NCBI GenBank assembly: GCA_023135995.1
Contig: JAGLRY010000095.1
Location: 1 to 22,380 of the forward strand
Source of the DNA: Candidatus Aminicenantota bacterium
Lineage (GTDB): Bacteria; Acidobacteriota; Aminicenantia; Aminicenantales; Aminicenantaceae
Direction: 5' to 3'
DNA: 22,380 nt
Shown here: positions 15,189-22,380 of the stretch, piece after piece
Layout: each line of letters starts with the position of its first letter
How positions within the stretch are numbered: position 1 is the stretch's first letter
Made by a program: the position numbers and the translations under genes
The notes under the pieces: generated by a model
Databases searched by the model: none
What the model was told of the DNA's origin: nothing
The model's input: only the letters and a program-made list of their open reading frames with translations

Positions 15189-16469
15189 TTAAAGGCCTTT
15201 GCTCATTGCGTCCAGGAAATTAGCGTTTGTTTTGGTCTTGGACATCTTTTCCATGAGCAGTTCCATAGATTCAACTTCATTCAGCTGGCTGAGAACCTTA
15301 CGGAGCACCCATATTCTGTTGAGATCTTTTTCATCGATCAACAGTTCCTCTTTTCGCGTTCCGGACCGGTTGATGTCTATCGCAGGAAACAGCCTTTTGT
15401 CAACGAGTCTTCTATCGAGGTTAATTTCCATGTTTCCTGTCCCTTTAAATTCCTCGAAAATCACATCGTCCATCCGGCTTCCAGTTTCGACCAAGGCAGT
15501 AGCCATGATAGTCAAACTGCCGCCTTCCTCGATCTTCCTGGCGGACCCAAAAAACTTTTTGGGCTTGTTCAATGCATTGGCATCGATCCCACCAGAGAGA
15601 ACCTTCCCCGACGGTGGGATGATGGCATTGTGAGCTCTCGCAAGCCGGGTGATGCTGTCCAGAAGTATTGTGACATCTTTCTTGAGCTCAACGAGCCGTT
15701 TGGCTTTTTCTAACACGATATTGGCAACCTGAACATTACGGATGGGTGGTTCATCAAAAGTGGAAGCAATGACTTCGCCCTTTATGCTTCTTTTGAAGTC
15801 TGTCACCTCTTCAGGCCGTTCTGCCACGAGTAATACGATCAAGAAGATTTCCGGATGATTCTTTTCTATCGAGTTCGCTATTGTCTTTAACAGCGTAGTC
15901 TTCCCCGCCCTGGGAGGAGAAACGATCAGTCCTCGCTGCCCTTTTCCTATAGGTGTGAGCATGTCCATGACTCTGGCACACAAGTTCTTCGGCTGTCCAT
16001 CCTCAAGCATGATTTTTTCAAAAGGATATAGAGGAGTGAGGCTGTCGAATTGGAGGTTTCTTCGGTGTTCAAAGACCACATCGGGATGCAGGAAATTTAT
16101 GGCCTCAATCTTGATCAGGGCAAAGTATTTTTCACCGTTTTTGGGAGGTCGGACAACACCGGATATGGTGTCGCCTGTTTTTAGTTTGAATTTTCGAATC
16201 TGAGAAGGGGAGACATAAATATCATCTTGACTCGGCAGATAGCTAAATTCTGGAGCCCTTAAAAATCCGAAACCGTCTTCCAGGGTTTCCAGCACTCCTT
16301 CCGAGAAAAGAAGGCCATTCTTTTTGGCTTGGGCTTCCAGAATCCTAAAAATGATATCATGCTTGTTGATATCCTGGAGCTCATCCTCTTCCACACCGAA
16401 TTCTCCTGCAACGGAGACCAGTTTTTTAATATCTTTTTCCTCAAGATCTACTATATTGTACTCTTTCAT
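15189..16469 (-). CDS. rho: Transcription termination factor Rho
   Basis: Rho is the hexameric RNA helicase that ends transcription. The 426-residue length fits the E. coli form (419). An N-terminal helical part precedes the RNA-binding fold with RNP1-like DGFGFLR (65-71). The Walker A motif is SPPRAGKTT (184-192). The Q-loop segment ALNKPKKFFGSARKIEEGGS and the block GTGNMEINLDRRL are also present. GAGGTG precedes the ATG. The gene follows lon by 80 bp on the same strand and may share its transcript. Confidence 0.98.
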   Translation of the reverse strand: MKEYNIVDLEEKDIKKLVSVAGEFGVEEDELQDINKHDIIFRILEAQAKKNGLLFSEGVLETLEDGFGFLRAPEFSYLPSQDDIYVSPSQIRKFKLKTGDTISGVVRPPKNGEKYFALIKIEAINFLHPDVVFEHRRNLQFDSLTPLYPFEKIMLEDGQPKNLCARVMDMLTPIGKGQRGLIVSPPRAGKTTLLKTIANSIEKNHPEIFLIVLLVAERPEEVTDFKRSIKGEVIASTFDEPPIRNVQVANIVLEKAKRLVELKKDVTILLDSITRLARAHNAIIPPSGKVLSGGIDANALNKPKKFFGSARKIEEGGSLTIMATALVETGSRMDDVIFEEFKGTGNMEINLDRRLVDKRLFPAIDINRSGTRKEELLIDEKDLNRIWVLRKVLSQLNEVESMELLMEKMSKTKTNANFLDAMSKGL

Positions 16470-16549
16470 TTTGCACCTCTTATTTGACTACATTTGCAGA
16501 CTAAAAAAATTGATCAGAATATATCTATCAATGACCTGGATTCTTTTGG

Positions 16550-18973
16550 CTAGTGCGTAACAGGAGGTTCCTGCTGGCCCTCCCCTTCTTCGTTCTTGGA
16601 TAATTCAGAAGTTATGGGGGCCTTTTCTTCTTTGATCTTTTCCAGGTATTTTTCCGTTAAAGCAATCTCAAGAACTTGATCCATGTTTTCCACAAAATGT
16701 ATCTTTATATCGTCTTTGACCTTTTTCGGAAGGTCCTTGAGATCTGGTTTATTATCTAAGGGCAACACAGCCTCTCTGATGCCCTGACGGTGTGCTGCCA
16801 GCAATTTCTCCTTCACACCACCTACAGGCAAGACTTTGCCTTTTAGAGTGATCTCTCCGCTCAAAGCCACCTTTTTCGTCACAGGGATCTCTGTAAGCAG
16901 AGAAATGATCGAGGTGGCTAGCGTGATTCCTGCAGAGGGCCCCTCCTTGGGAGTGGCTCCCTCTGGGACGTGGACGTGGATATCAAAGCTTTTGTGTAAC
17001 TCCTGTGCGATATCCAGTTCATACATCTTACCCCGAACATAGCTGAACGCTGTTTGTGCCGACTCCTGCATGATCTCACCCAGTTGGCCCGTCAGCGTGA
17101 AATTTCCCTTTCCGTGGACCTTCGTCACTTCGAATGTCAACAGTTCTCCTCCGAATTCTGTCCAGGCCATGCCGATGGCGACGCCCACCTCATCAGCTTT
17201 GTCGATCTCCGAGCTTCTGAATCTGGGTATTCCCAAGAACTTCTCGAGACTCCTGGGAGTGACAGCTTCTCTATAATTATTCCCCTTAGTGACCACCTTT
17301 TTGACAATCTTGCGGCAGACCGATGCGATCTCTCTCTCTAAATTGCGTACACCGGCTTCCTTGGTGTGTTCCCGGATGATCTTTTGGAACGCTTTGTCCG
17401 TGATCTGAATGTTTTTATTCTTTGACAATCCATGAGCTTCCATCTGTTTGGGCAACAAAAATCTTTTAGCGATCTGCAGCTTTTCTTCTTCTGTGTATCC
17501 TGGGATACGGATGAGTTCCATCCTGTCGATGAGCGGCCTGGGTATGGGTTCCATCACGTTTGCCGTCACGATAAACATCACTTGAGAGAGATCGTAATCT
17601 GTATCGATATAATGATCCAAAAACGTGTTGTTCTGCTCAGGGTCCAAGACCTCCATCAAAGCCGATGCAGGGTCCCCTCGAAAATCCATGCTCATTTTGT
17701 CTATTTCGTCGAGTAAAAAAACCGGATTCTTCGTTCCGGCTCTTTTTATCATTTGGATGATACGTCCTGGATAGGCCCCGATATAGGTTCGTCTGTGTCC
17801 TCGAATCTCTGCTTCGTCTCTGACACCACCCAGAGATAGACGGACGAATTTTCTCCCAGTAGCCCGAGCGATGGATCGTCCAAGGGAGCTCTTCCCCACT
17901 CCTGGAGGACCTATAAAACCGAGGATGATGCCTTTAGGGTTTTTCACCAGCTGCCGGATAGAAAGATATTCCAGGATTCTTTCTTTGACTTTTTCCAATC
18001 CATAATGATCTTCATCCAGAATTTTTTCGGCTTCTTTAAGGTTTCGCTTTTCCCGGGATTTTTTGGTCCATGGGAGCAAGATCAGCCAGTCCAAATAATT
18101 CCTGCAGACCGTGGCTTCGGCGGACATTGGTGGCATGGCCTCCAATCGATCGATCTCTTTGTTGGCCTTCTCCTCTGCATCCTTAGGCATGTTGGCATCC
18201 ACAACTTTTTTTCGCAATTCCTCGATCTCATTGGGGCGGTCATCTTTCTTCATGTTCAATCCGGGAGGAAAAACTTTCTGTGATGGGTCTCTGAATGGGA
18301 TCTTCCGTCGCCCTTGTTTTTTATCGTCCTTTCTGAGCCGCGAATGGATCTTAATGATCTCATTCTCCAACAGGAAATTCAGCCGCCGAATTCTTTCCGA
18401 AGTGTTGATGATCTCCAGAAGATTTTGCTTTTCTTCGAGGGGCAAATACAGATGAGAGGAGATGATATCCGCGATCCTTTGGGGGTTATTATCTCTAAGG
18501 GCCGGTATGATCGCTTCAAGATTCGTGTGTTGGCTGAGCTTGAGATACTCTTCGAACAGAGTCAAAACATTTCTTAATATCTCATTGATATCTGTGCGGT
18601 TGCCTTCGATTTCACTGACCTCTTTAACCAACACCTGGTAGTATGGGTAAGTGCTCAGGTATTCAAGGACTCGGGCTCTCTTTTTGCCCTCAACGATGAC
18701 CTTTAGGTTACTGTCATCCATTTTGACCGTTCGGACGATCTTGGCGAGAATACCCATGGAATAGATATCTGCGGGGAGAGGATTATCCAGAGATGCGTCC
18801 ATTTGTGCAGAGAGGAAAATCCTCTTGTCCTTGTCAGAAGCACTTTTTAGCGCTTGGATGGATGATGAACGTCCTATGATGAAAGGAACCAGTGTGGAGG
18901 GAAAAACCACAAGGTCTCGTAAAGGGATCAAAGGAACATTCTTTATGATTTCTGTGCTTTCGTTAGTCGGCAT
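16550..18973 (-). CDS. lon: ATP-dependent Lon protease (LonA type)
   Basis: Lon degrades damaged and regulatory proteins in the cytoplasm. In these 807 residues the N-terminal substrate domain begins VPLIPLRDLVVFP (13-25). The AAA+ module has Walker A GPPGVGKSS (355-363) and Walker B VFLLDEIDK (418-426). The protease domain has the Ser-Lys dyad S680 (EGATPKEGPSAG) and K721 (VGGVKEKLLAA). One section is odd. At 214-246, where LonA proteins carry a conserved coiled-coil block with YYLxEQ and AIQKELG, this protein reads KKQGRRKIPFRDPSQKVFPP and no match is seen, while both flanks align well. GGAG lies 7 nt before the ATG. The gene stands between tig and rho on the same strand. Confidence 0.97.
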   Translation of the reverse strand: MPTNESTEIIKNVPLIPLRDLVVFPSTLVPFIIGRSSSIQALKSASDKDKRIFLSAQMDASLDNPLPADIYSMGILAKIVRTVKMDDSNLKVIVEGKKRARVLEYLSTYPYYQVLVKEVSEIEGNRTDINEILRNVLTLFEEYLKLSQHTNLEAIIPALRDNNPQRIADIISSHLYLPLEEKQNLLEIINTSERIRRLNFLLENEIIKIHSRLRKDDKKQGRRKIPFRDPSQKVFPPGLNMKKDDRPNEIEELRKKVVDANMPKDAEEKANKEIDRLEAMPPMSAEATVCRNYLDWLILLPWTKKSREKRNLKEAEKILDEDHYGLEKVKERILEYLSIRQLVKNPKGIILGFIGPPGVGKSSLGRSIARATGRKFVRLSLGGVRDEAEIRGHRRTYIGAYPGRIIQMIKRAGTKNPVFLLDEIDKMSMDFRGDPASALMEVLDPEQNNTFLDHYIDTDYDLSQVMFIVTANVMEPIPRPLIDRMELIRIPGYTEEEKLQIAKRFLLPKQMEAHGLSKNKNIQITDKAFQKIIREHTKEAGVRNLEREIASVCRKIVKKVVTKGNNYREAVTPRSLEKFLGIPRFRSSEIDKADEVGVAIGMAWTEFGGELLTFEVTKVHGKGNFTLTGQLGEIMQESAQTAFSYVRGKMYELDIAQELHKSFDIHVHVPEGATPKEGPSAGITLATSIISLLTEIPVTKKVALSGEITLKGKVLPVGGVKEKLLAAHRQGIREAVLPLDNKPDLKDLPKKVKDDIKIHFVENMDQVLEIALTEKYLEKIKEEKAPITSELSKNEEGEGQQEPPVTH

Positions 18974-19086
18974 GTTTTTGCTCCAATGAGTGTCTTAAGT
19001 TTTCGTATACCAATTCGTTATTCTTTTTCATTTAGTCGAATATTCTTTGCGGAAGTGGTTCTTGGTCTGCAACTTTTTTCCATGGT

Positions 19087-19130
19087 TTCCATCCATTCCA
19101 TTGGGTCATAATTACGAGAATGGTATGGAA
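19087..19130 (-). other. Long hairpin in the tig-lon gap
   Basis: TTCCATCCATTC at 19087-19098 pairs with GAATGGTATGGAA at 19118-19130. This gives 12 base pairs with one bulged base and a loop of about 19 nt. It lies roughly 115-160 nt upstream of lon. No U-run follows on either strand, so it is not a plain Rho-independent terminator; it may be a leader RNA structure or a binding site. The rest of the 288-bp gap is AT-rich, and I see no CIRCE element in it. Confidence 0.45.
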
Positions 19131-19261
19131 GAATTTAATTTCTTGATCTTTTATTAATTATTATCCAGGATATTTTTATCGAGCGCGTGTGAATAGGAAT
19201 TATTTGCTCGTTCAATTTTTATGTCTTTTTCTATAACAGGGGATTAAATTCATGGAAAGAA

Positions 19262-20533
19262 CTACTTTTTTATTATAGCGTTTTTGATTAAAAAGTCAAC
19301 CGTCTTTTTGAGCCGCACTCTATCTTCGATCTCCTTCCGGTGTCCTTCTTTATTGATTTGAGCCTTGGCCTGGGCGAGCGGCATATTGTTTGCTTTGGCT
19401 ATGGCTTTGATCTCCTCTTCAATGTCTTCGGCTTTGATTTCGATATTTTCTTTCTCGGATATCTTGGTCAAGATCAAATGGTTTTTCAGTTTCTGTTGGG
19501 CCTTTGTTTTGGCCTCCTCTTTGATTTTTTCCACATCCTCCTTTTTTATGGATTGGGATTGTTGAGATGATAGAAAACGCTGCATTATGGCTAAATATTC
19601 CTGTTCAACAACACTTTCTGGGAGATCAAAGGACACTCTGTCCGATGTTGTCTGGATGATATCATCAGCCATCTTTCCCTTTATTTCGTCTTTTTTGGCA
19701 GCAAGAATTTGTATTTTTATTTCTGCTTTGAGGTCTTTGAGGCTGCTGAATTCGCCCAAACCTTTGGCAAATTCATCATTTATTTCGGAAAAAGTTTTCT
19801 CCTTGATGGAGAGAACTTTCAGCAGGTAGGCAATTTCCTTTCCGGCAAGTTTTTTGTTAGCGTGGTCCTTGTCGTACTTGACAACAAACTCTGCCTGCTC
19901 ATCTTGTTTCAATCCTTTCAGGTTTTCGTTCAACGCCTGTTCATTCTCCGGATGTCCAGACAGGATGACGACTTTCTCTGTGGGAAGGAGTTTGTTCGTT
20001 CGGTTGTCTTTTCCCTTGATTTCGGCGATCACATAATCCTCATCCTTCACTTCCCTTCCCTCCACGGGGGTGTATTCGGCAGACTTCTGCCGGAGGTCCT
20101 CCAGCGCTTGATCGATCTCCTTTTGAGTCACAGATGCCTTTTTCTCTGTGACGGGGATATTCTTATAATCCGGGAGCTCAAATTCAGGCCATACTTCGAA
20201 CTGAGCCGTCATCTCGAGGGGTTGTCCTTCCTCGAAGGTCAGCTTGTTTATGATCGGATTCCCTATGGGGATCAGGTTGTGCTCCTTAAGCTCTTTGTTG
20301 AGAGCTTTGGGAGCGAGAGAATTCACCACAGATTCTCGGATCTCAGGGAGATACATCTGCTTGACGATATGCCCAGGTGCTTTCCCTGGACGAAAACCTT
20401 TGATTTTTGCTCTGTTGGCAAACTGTTTGACGGCCTGGTCAAACTCCTTCATCACCTCATCTGGAGGGATCACCAGTTCTATTTCTCTTTTACAATCGTT
20501 GATTTTTTTCACAGTTGTTTTTATATTGTCCAT
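19262..20533 (-). CDS. tig: Trigger factor, ribosome-bound chaperone
   Basis: Trigger factor binds nascent chains at the ribosome exit. The protein has 423 residues, near the usual 430. The ribosome-binding N-terminal domain (1-115) holds the signature GFRPGKAP (46-53), followed by SVVNSLAPKAL. A peptidyl-prolyl isomerase (FKBP-like) domain covers about 155-245 (YTPVEGREVKDEDYV to GKEIAYLLKVLSIKEK) and is rather diverged. The helical C-terminal chaperone arms (about 250-423) begin FSEINDEFAKGLGEFSS. The Shine-Dalgarno site is weak. It lies downstream of tRNA-Leu on the same strand and upstream of lon; clpP and clpX are not next to it. Confidence 0.96.
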   Translation of the reverse strand: MDNIKTTVKKINDCKREIELVIPPDEVMKEFDQAVKQFANRAKIKGFRPGKAPGHIVKQMYLPEIRESVVNSLAPKALNKELKEHNLIPIGNPIINKLTFEEGQPLEMTAQFEVWPEFELPDYKNIPVTEKKASVTQKEIDQALEDLRQKSAEYTPVEGREVKDEDYVIAEIKGKDNRTNKLLPTEKVVILSGHPENEQALNENLKGLKQDEQAEFVVKYDKDHANKKLAGKEIAYLLKVLSIKEKTFSEINDEFAKGLGEFSSLKDLKAEIKIQILAAKKDEIKGKMADDIIQTTSDRVSFDLPESVVEQEYLAIMQRFLSSQQSQSIKKEDVEKIKEEAKTKAQQKLKNHLILTKISEKENIEIKAEDIEEEIKAIAKANNMPLAQAKAQINKEGHRKEIEDRVRLKKTVDFLIKNAIIKK

Positions 20534-20573
20534 TTGAATTATTTATCTCTCATCTGAATTATCTTTAAATACA

Positions 20574-20602
20574 GCAGCCTCAACTCATGAATCATCCAGA
20601 CC
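20574..20602 (-). repeat. Dispersed repeat, copy A
   Basis: The plus-strand text CCTCAACTCATGAATCATC differs from the copy at 21007 at only a few positions and keeps the flanking GCAG and CCAGAC. It lies between tig and tRNA-Leu. An adjoining small hairpin (CCAGA..TCTGG, 20596-20615) follows it. On the minus strand it reads into tig. Confidence 0.7.
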
Positions 20603-20625
20603 ATTTTAATCTGGCAAATGGAGAG

Positions 20626-20710
20626 TGGGCAGAGCGGGAGTCGAACCCGCACTCCTTTAACAGGAACTAGGTCCTAAGCCTAGCGCGTATGCCAATTTCG
20701 CCACCTGCCC
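20626..20710 (-). tRNA. tRNA-Leu (anticodon UAG)
   Basis: The minus strand folds into an 85-nt class II tRNA. The acceptor stem GGGCAGG pairs with TCTGCCC, with G:U at the last pair, and A is the discriminator. The D stem is GCG/CGC with GG in its loop. The anticodon stem CTAGG/CCTAG encloses loop CTTAGGA, which gives anticodon TAG. The variable arm is long (TCCT/AGGA). The T stem is GCGGG/CCCGC with loop TTCGACT. The 3' CCA is not encoded, so it must be added after transcription. It reads CUA and probably other CUN codons. Confidence 0.97.
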
Positions 20711-20777
20711 TCGCATTTCTGATTCTATAGTAAGAAATAATCGAGCTTCTAATTTTTATTTTGCCTTAATTATTCAT

Positions 20778-20895
20778 AAAAAATGTCGATACTTATCATA
20801 ACTGACGCAATATCAGAATTTTAAATTGTTTTTTCGGAATACTCATTTGGGCACTGAATTTCTTATTTGATTTTTATTTATAATCGACATTTTTT
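20778..20895. repeat. 118-bp AT-rich element with perfect 13-bp inverted ends
   Basis: AAAAAATGTCGAT at 20778-20790 and its exact complement ATCGACATTTTTT at 20883-20895 bound 92 bp of AT-rich, non-coding DNA. The match stops sharply at both ends. It may be a small non-autonomous mobile element (MITE-like) or a long-range RNA stem. No flanking target duplication is evident. Confidence 0.5.
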
Positions 20896-20900
20896 CCCCT

Positions 20901-21034
20901 GCGGGCGAGCTGATCTCACCACATCGGCTTCGTTGCAGCCCGGGTTAGGTTGGGTCGGCTCGCGGTAGTTCACTACAGCTTCATGGGCCACTTCCTCGCC
21001 GCTGCAGCAACCTCAACTCGTGAATAATCTAGAC
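20901..21034 (-). repeat. Dispersed repeat, copy B, with GC-rich structured arm
   Basis: The core at 21007-21034 contains CCTCAACTCGTGAATAATC. To its left is a GC-rich island (20901-21002) unlike the AT-rich surroundings. The island is bounded by GCGGGCGAG and CTCGCCGC, which can pair with one bulge, and contains a smaller perfect hairpin (GTAG-TTCA-CTAC, near 20965-20976). No ORF of note crosses it. The right edge reads ATCTAG-A-CTAGAT, a short palindrome. The remaining sequence from 20711 to 21185 holds only this and the 118-bp element. Confidence 0.65.
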
Positions 21035-21149
21035 TAGATAGAAGAGGCTAACGTATTGAATAAGAAACCTTTACTGGAAAATAATTTATATCATATCTCA
21101 TCTAGCCTGTCAATTCATATTCCGGAATAGTCGACTGACGTAAAGTGTT

Positions 21150-21178
21150 TGACACAGATGCGATTAAATAATAAAAAG
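21150..21178 (+). promoter_or_regulatory. Candidate promoter of the YkvI-like gene
   Basis: TTGACA at 21150-21155 is followed at about 17 bp by a TAAAA-rich -10-like sequence. Transcription would then begin almost at the ATG (21186). That fits the absence of a clear Shine-Dalgarno site and suggests a leaderless or nearly leaderless mRNA. A TAATAA at shorter spacing is an alternative. Confidence 0.4.
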
Positions 21179-21185
21179 TGTTAAT

Positions 21186-22304
21186 ATGAAGTGGATGAAT
21201 TCGCCGTTCTTTCAAAAATATTTAATGCCTGGTTTTGTCTTTCAATCTGTTGTGATCGCTGGGGGGTACGGTACGGGCCGTGAGTTGGTTGAATATTTTT
21301 TAGCCTTTGGCCCTCTGGGCGGACTCTTGGGAATGTTGACAGTGACTACAGTGATCTGGTCTTGTTTGCTCGCTCTGAGTTTTGAATTTGCGCGGATATC
21401 TCAAGCTTACGACTATCGCTCCTTTTTTCAAAATCTGCTCGGTCAATACGCATTCGTATTCGAGATTCTCTATTTTATTCTTTTGTGTATTGTCCTCGCA
21501 GTCATCGGATCTGCCGCGGGTGTTCTGCTCAGAGATAATTTCCATCTTCCCTACCTTGTGAGTGTCGCTCTCACAATGACGCTTATCGGATTTCTCGCAT
21601 TTAAAGGCAGCCATTTGATCGTCAGGTTCTTATCGACCTGGTCCATCGTTCTCTATCTTGCCTTTAGTGCGTTTCTTATTGTTTCGCTCTTAAAATTTGG
21701 CCCAACCATACAGGATCGATTTTCTGAGGCCCTGATTATCCCACGTTGGCCTCTAGGAGGATTTAAATATGCCCTCTACAACATCGCTGTCATCCCTGCT
21801 GTTCTCTTTTGTGTCAAAGGGATCGAAACCCGCAAAGAAGCCATCTCTGCCGGTCTTCTGGGAGGAGTGATCGGCATATTTCCCGGACTCCTCCTCTACA
21901 TCGCCATAGTCAGTTTTTATCCCTCTGTGTTACCGGAAGAAGTGCCGGTCGTCTTTGTCCTTCAACACATGGGACTCCCGCTTCTTTTGATACTCTTCCA
22001 GATCGTGCTGTTCGGAGCGTTGATCACGACAGGAATAGGTTTTATCCACTCTGTCAATGAGCGGATATACACGGCGCGACTCATGAAGGGAAATGAATTT
22101 CCAAGATGGCAGCGACCGATCGTAGCCGTAGGGCTTTTATGTTTGGGAATGAGCCTATCGACTCTAGGGCTCGTCAATTTGATCGCCAAAGGATATGGGA
22201 CGATTAGCTGGGGATTTCTTGTCGTTTACGTCATCCCTATAGCAACGTACGGTCTGGCCAAGATAGTGCGCGAGAAGCGCTCTCATCACGAAATATCACA
22301 ATAA
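21186..22304 (+). CDS. YkvI-family membrane transporter (APC superfamily)
   Basis: The 372-residue protein has about ten hydrophobic helices. It begins near residue 13 with LMPGFVFQSVVIAGGYGTGRELVEYF (split by the first helix), where the Gly-rich GGYGTGRE signature of the YkvI group breaks helix 1, as expected in a LeuT/APC-type fold. Later helices include LYFILLCIVLAVIGSAAGVL and GLLGGVIGIFPGLLLYIAIV. Such proteins are thought to carry amino acids or similar solutes with a sodium or proton gradient, but the substrate of YkvI is not established. The gene stands alone between two inverted copies of the dispersed repeat. Given the sodium pump elsewhere in the window, sodium coupling is possible but unproven. 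Confidence 0.85.
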   Translation: MKWMNSPFFQKYLMPGFVFQSVVIAGGYGTGRELVEYFLAFGPLGGLLGMLTVTTVIWSCLLALSFEFARISQAYDYRSFFQNLLGQYAFVFEILYFILLCIVLAVIGSAAGVLLRDNFHLPYLVSVALTMTLIGFLAFKGSHLIVRFLSTWSIVLYLAFSAFLIVSLLKFGPTIQDRFSEALIIPRWPLGGFKYALYNIAVIPAVLFCVKGIETRKEAISAGLLGGVIGIFPGLLLYIAIVSFYPSVLPEEVPVVFVLQHMGLPLLLILFQIVLFGALITTGIGFIHSVNERIYTARLMKGNEFPRWQRPIVAVGLLCLGMSLSTLGLVNLIAKGYGTISWGFLVVYVIPIATYGLAKIVREKRSHHEISQ

Positions 22305-22316
22305 TAATAGTCTATC

Positions 22317-22360
22317 CTGGATTATTCACGAGTTGAGGTTGCCGTAGAGGCAAGACGCAA
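22317..22360 (+). repeat. Dispersed repeat, copy C, running toward the window end
   Basis: In the plus orientation the core GATTATTCACGAGTTGAGG (22320-22338) is the reverse complement of copy B, with 25 of 26 matches over 22317-22342. Beyond the core, GCCGTAGAGGCAAG resembles the GCTGCAGCGGCGAG that follows the core of copy B, so the shared unit is about 40 bp. The right limit cannot be seen. Confidence 0.7.
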
Positions 22361-22380
22361 AGGATGCAGTTTGGTTGGTT

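Noticed and set aside
18974..19261. Heat-shock CIRCE or sigma-32 site upstream of lon
   Set aside because: I looked for the CIRCE dyad and for a clear sigma-32 promoter and found neither.
19709..20557. 282-codon plus-strand ORF opposite trigger factor
   Set aside because: It is the complement of a Lys/Glu-rich coding region, giving Phe/Leu-rich nonsense. The tig reading is certain.
1..22380. CRISPR array, prophage, insertion sequence or toxin-antitoxin pair
   Set aside because: There are no regularly spaced direct repeats, no transposase or integrase motifs, and no paired small ORFs of that kind.

Overview
The window looks like chromosomal DNA of a free-living bacterium with mixed GC, AT-rich spacers and good Shine-Dalgarno sites. 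The pairing of a secreted Tricorn-type protease with a large secreted M14 carboxypeptidase, together with the protein sequences, recalls Acidobacteriota/Aminicenantota-type protein-degrading bacteria. That placement is a low-confidence inference. No phage, CRISPR array, transposase or rRNA was seen.

Left part (1-1694, minus strand): an envelope-stress type unit made of an ECF sigma factor, an abutting anti-sigma factor whose outer domain resembles RseB/MucB, and the first codons of an exported protein cut by the window edge. Next (2037-8594) come two large exported peptidases in divergent orientation, an M14 carboxypeptidase (minus) and a Tricorn-like S41 protease (plus). Between them lie about 560 bp of decayed genes: a lemA fragment and an internally deleted MFS transporter.

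Middle (8661-15156): a flavodoxin-like FMN reductase with a four-cysteine motif, a small two-helix membrane protein, an orphan polymerase-beta type nucleotidyltransferase, and a biotin-protein ligase catalytic protein. The last two are divergent, and their predicted -35 boxes lie in the two arms of one palindrome. A strong consensus promoter then leads into an oadG-oadA-oadB operon for a biotin-dependent, sodium-pumping decarboxylase. The alpha subunit has an altered active-site neighbourhood and the adjacent ligase has an altered biotin-loop motif.

Right part (15189-20710, minus strand): tRNA-Leu(UAG), trigger factor, Lon and Rho in transcription order, a proteostasis/housekeeping block without the clpP-clpX genes often found between tig and lon. 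Last (21186-22304) is a YkvI-family transporter gene.

The least explained signal is a dispersed short repeat (core CCTCAACTCGTGAATAATC) with at least three clear copies and one weak copy, all intergenic. Two copies, matching at 25 of 26 positions, sit in inverted orientation on either side of the ykvI-like gene. A separate 118-bp element bounded by a perfect 13-bp inverted repeat lies beside one copy. I did not find a multi-gene system that is clearly new. The best candidates for a second look are the repeat family, the divergent decarboxylase with its ligase, the orphan nucleotidyltransferase, and the anti-sigma fusion.
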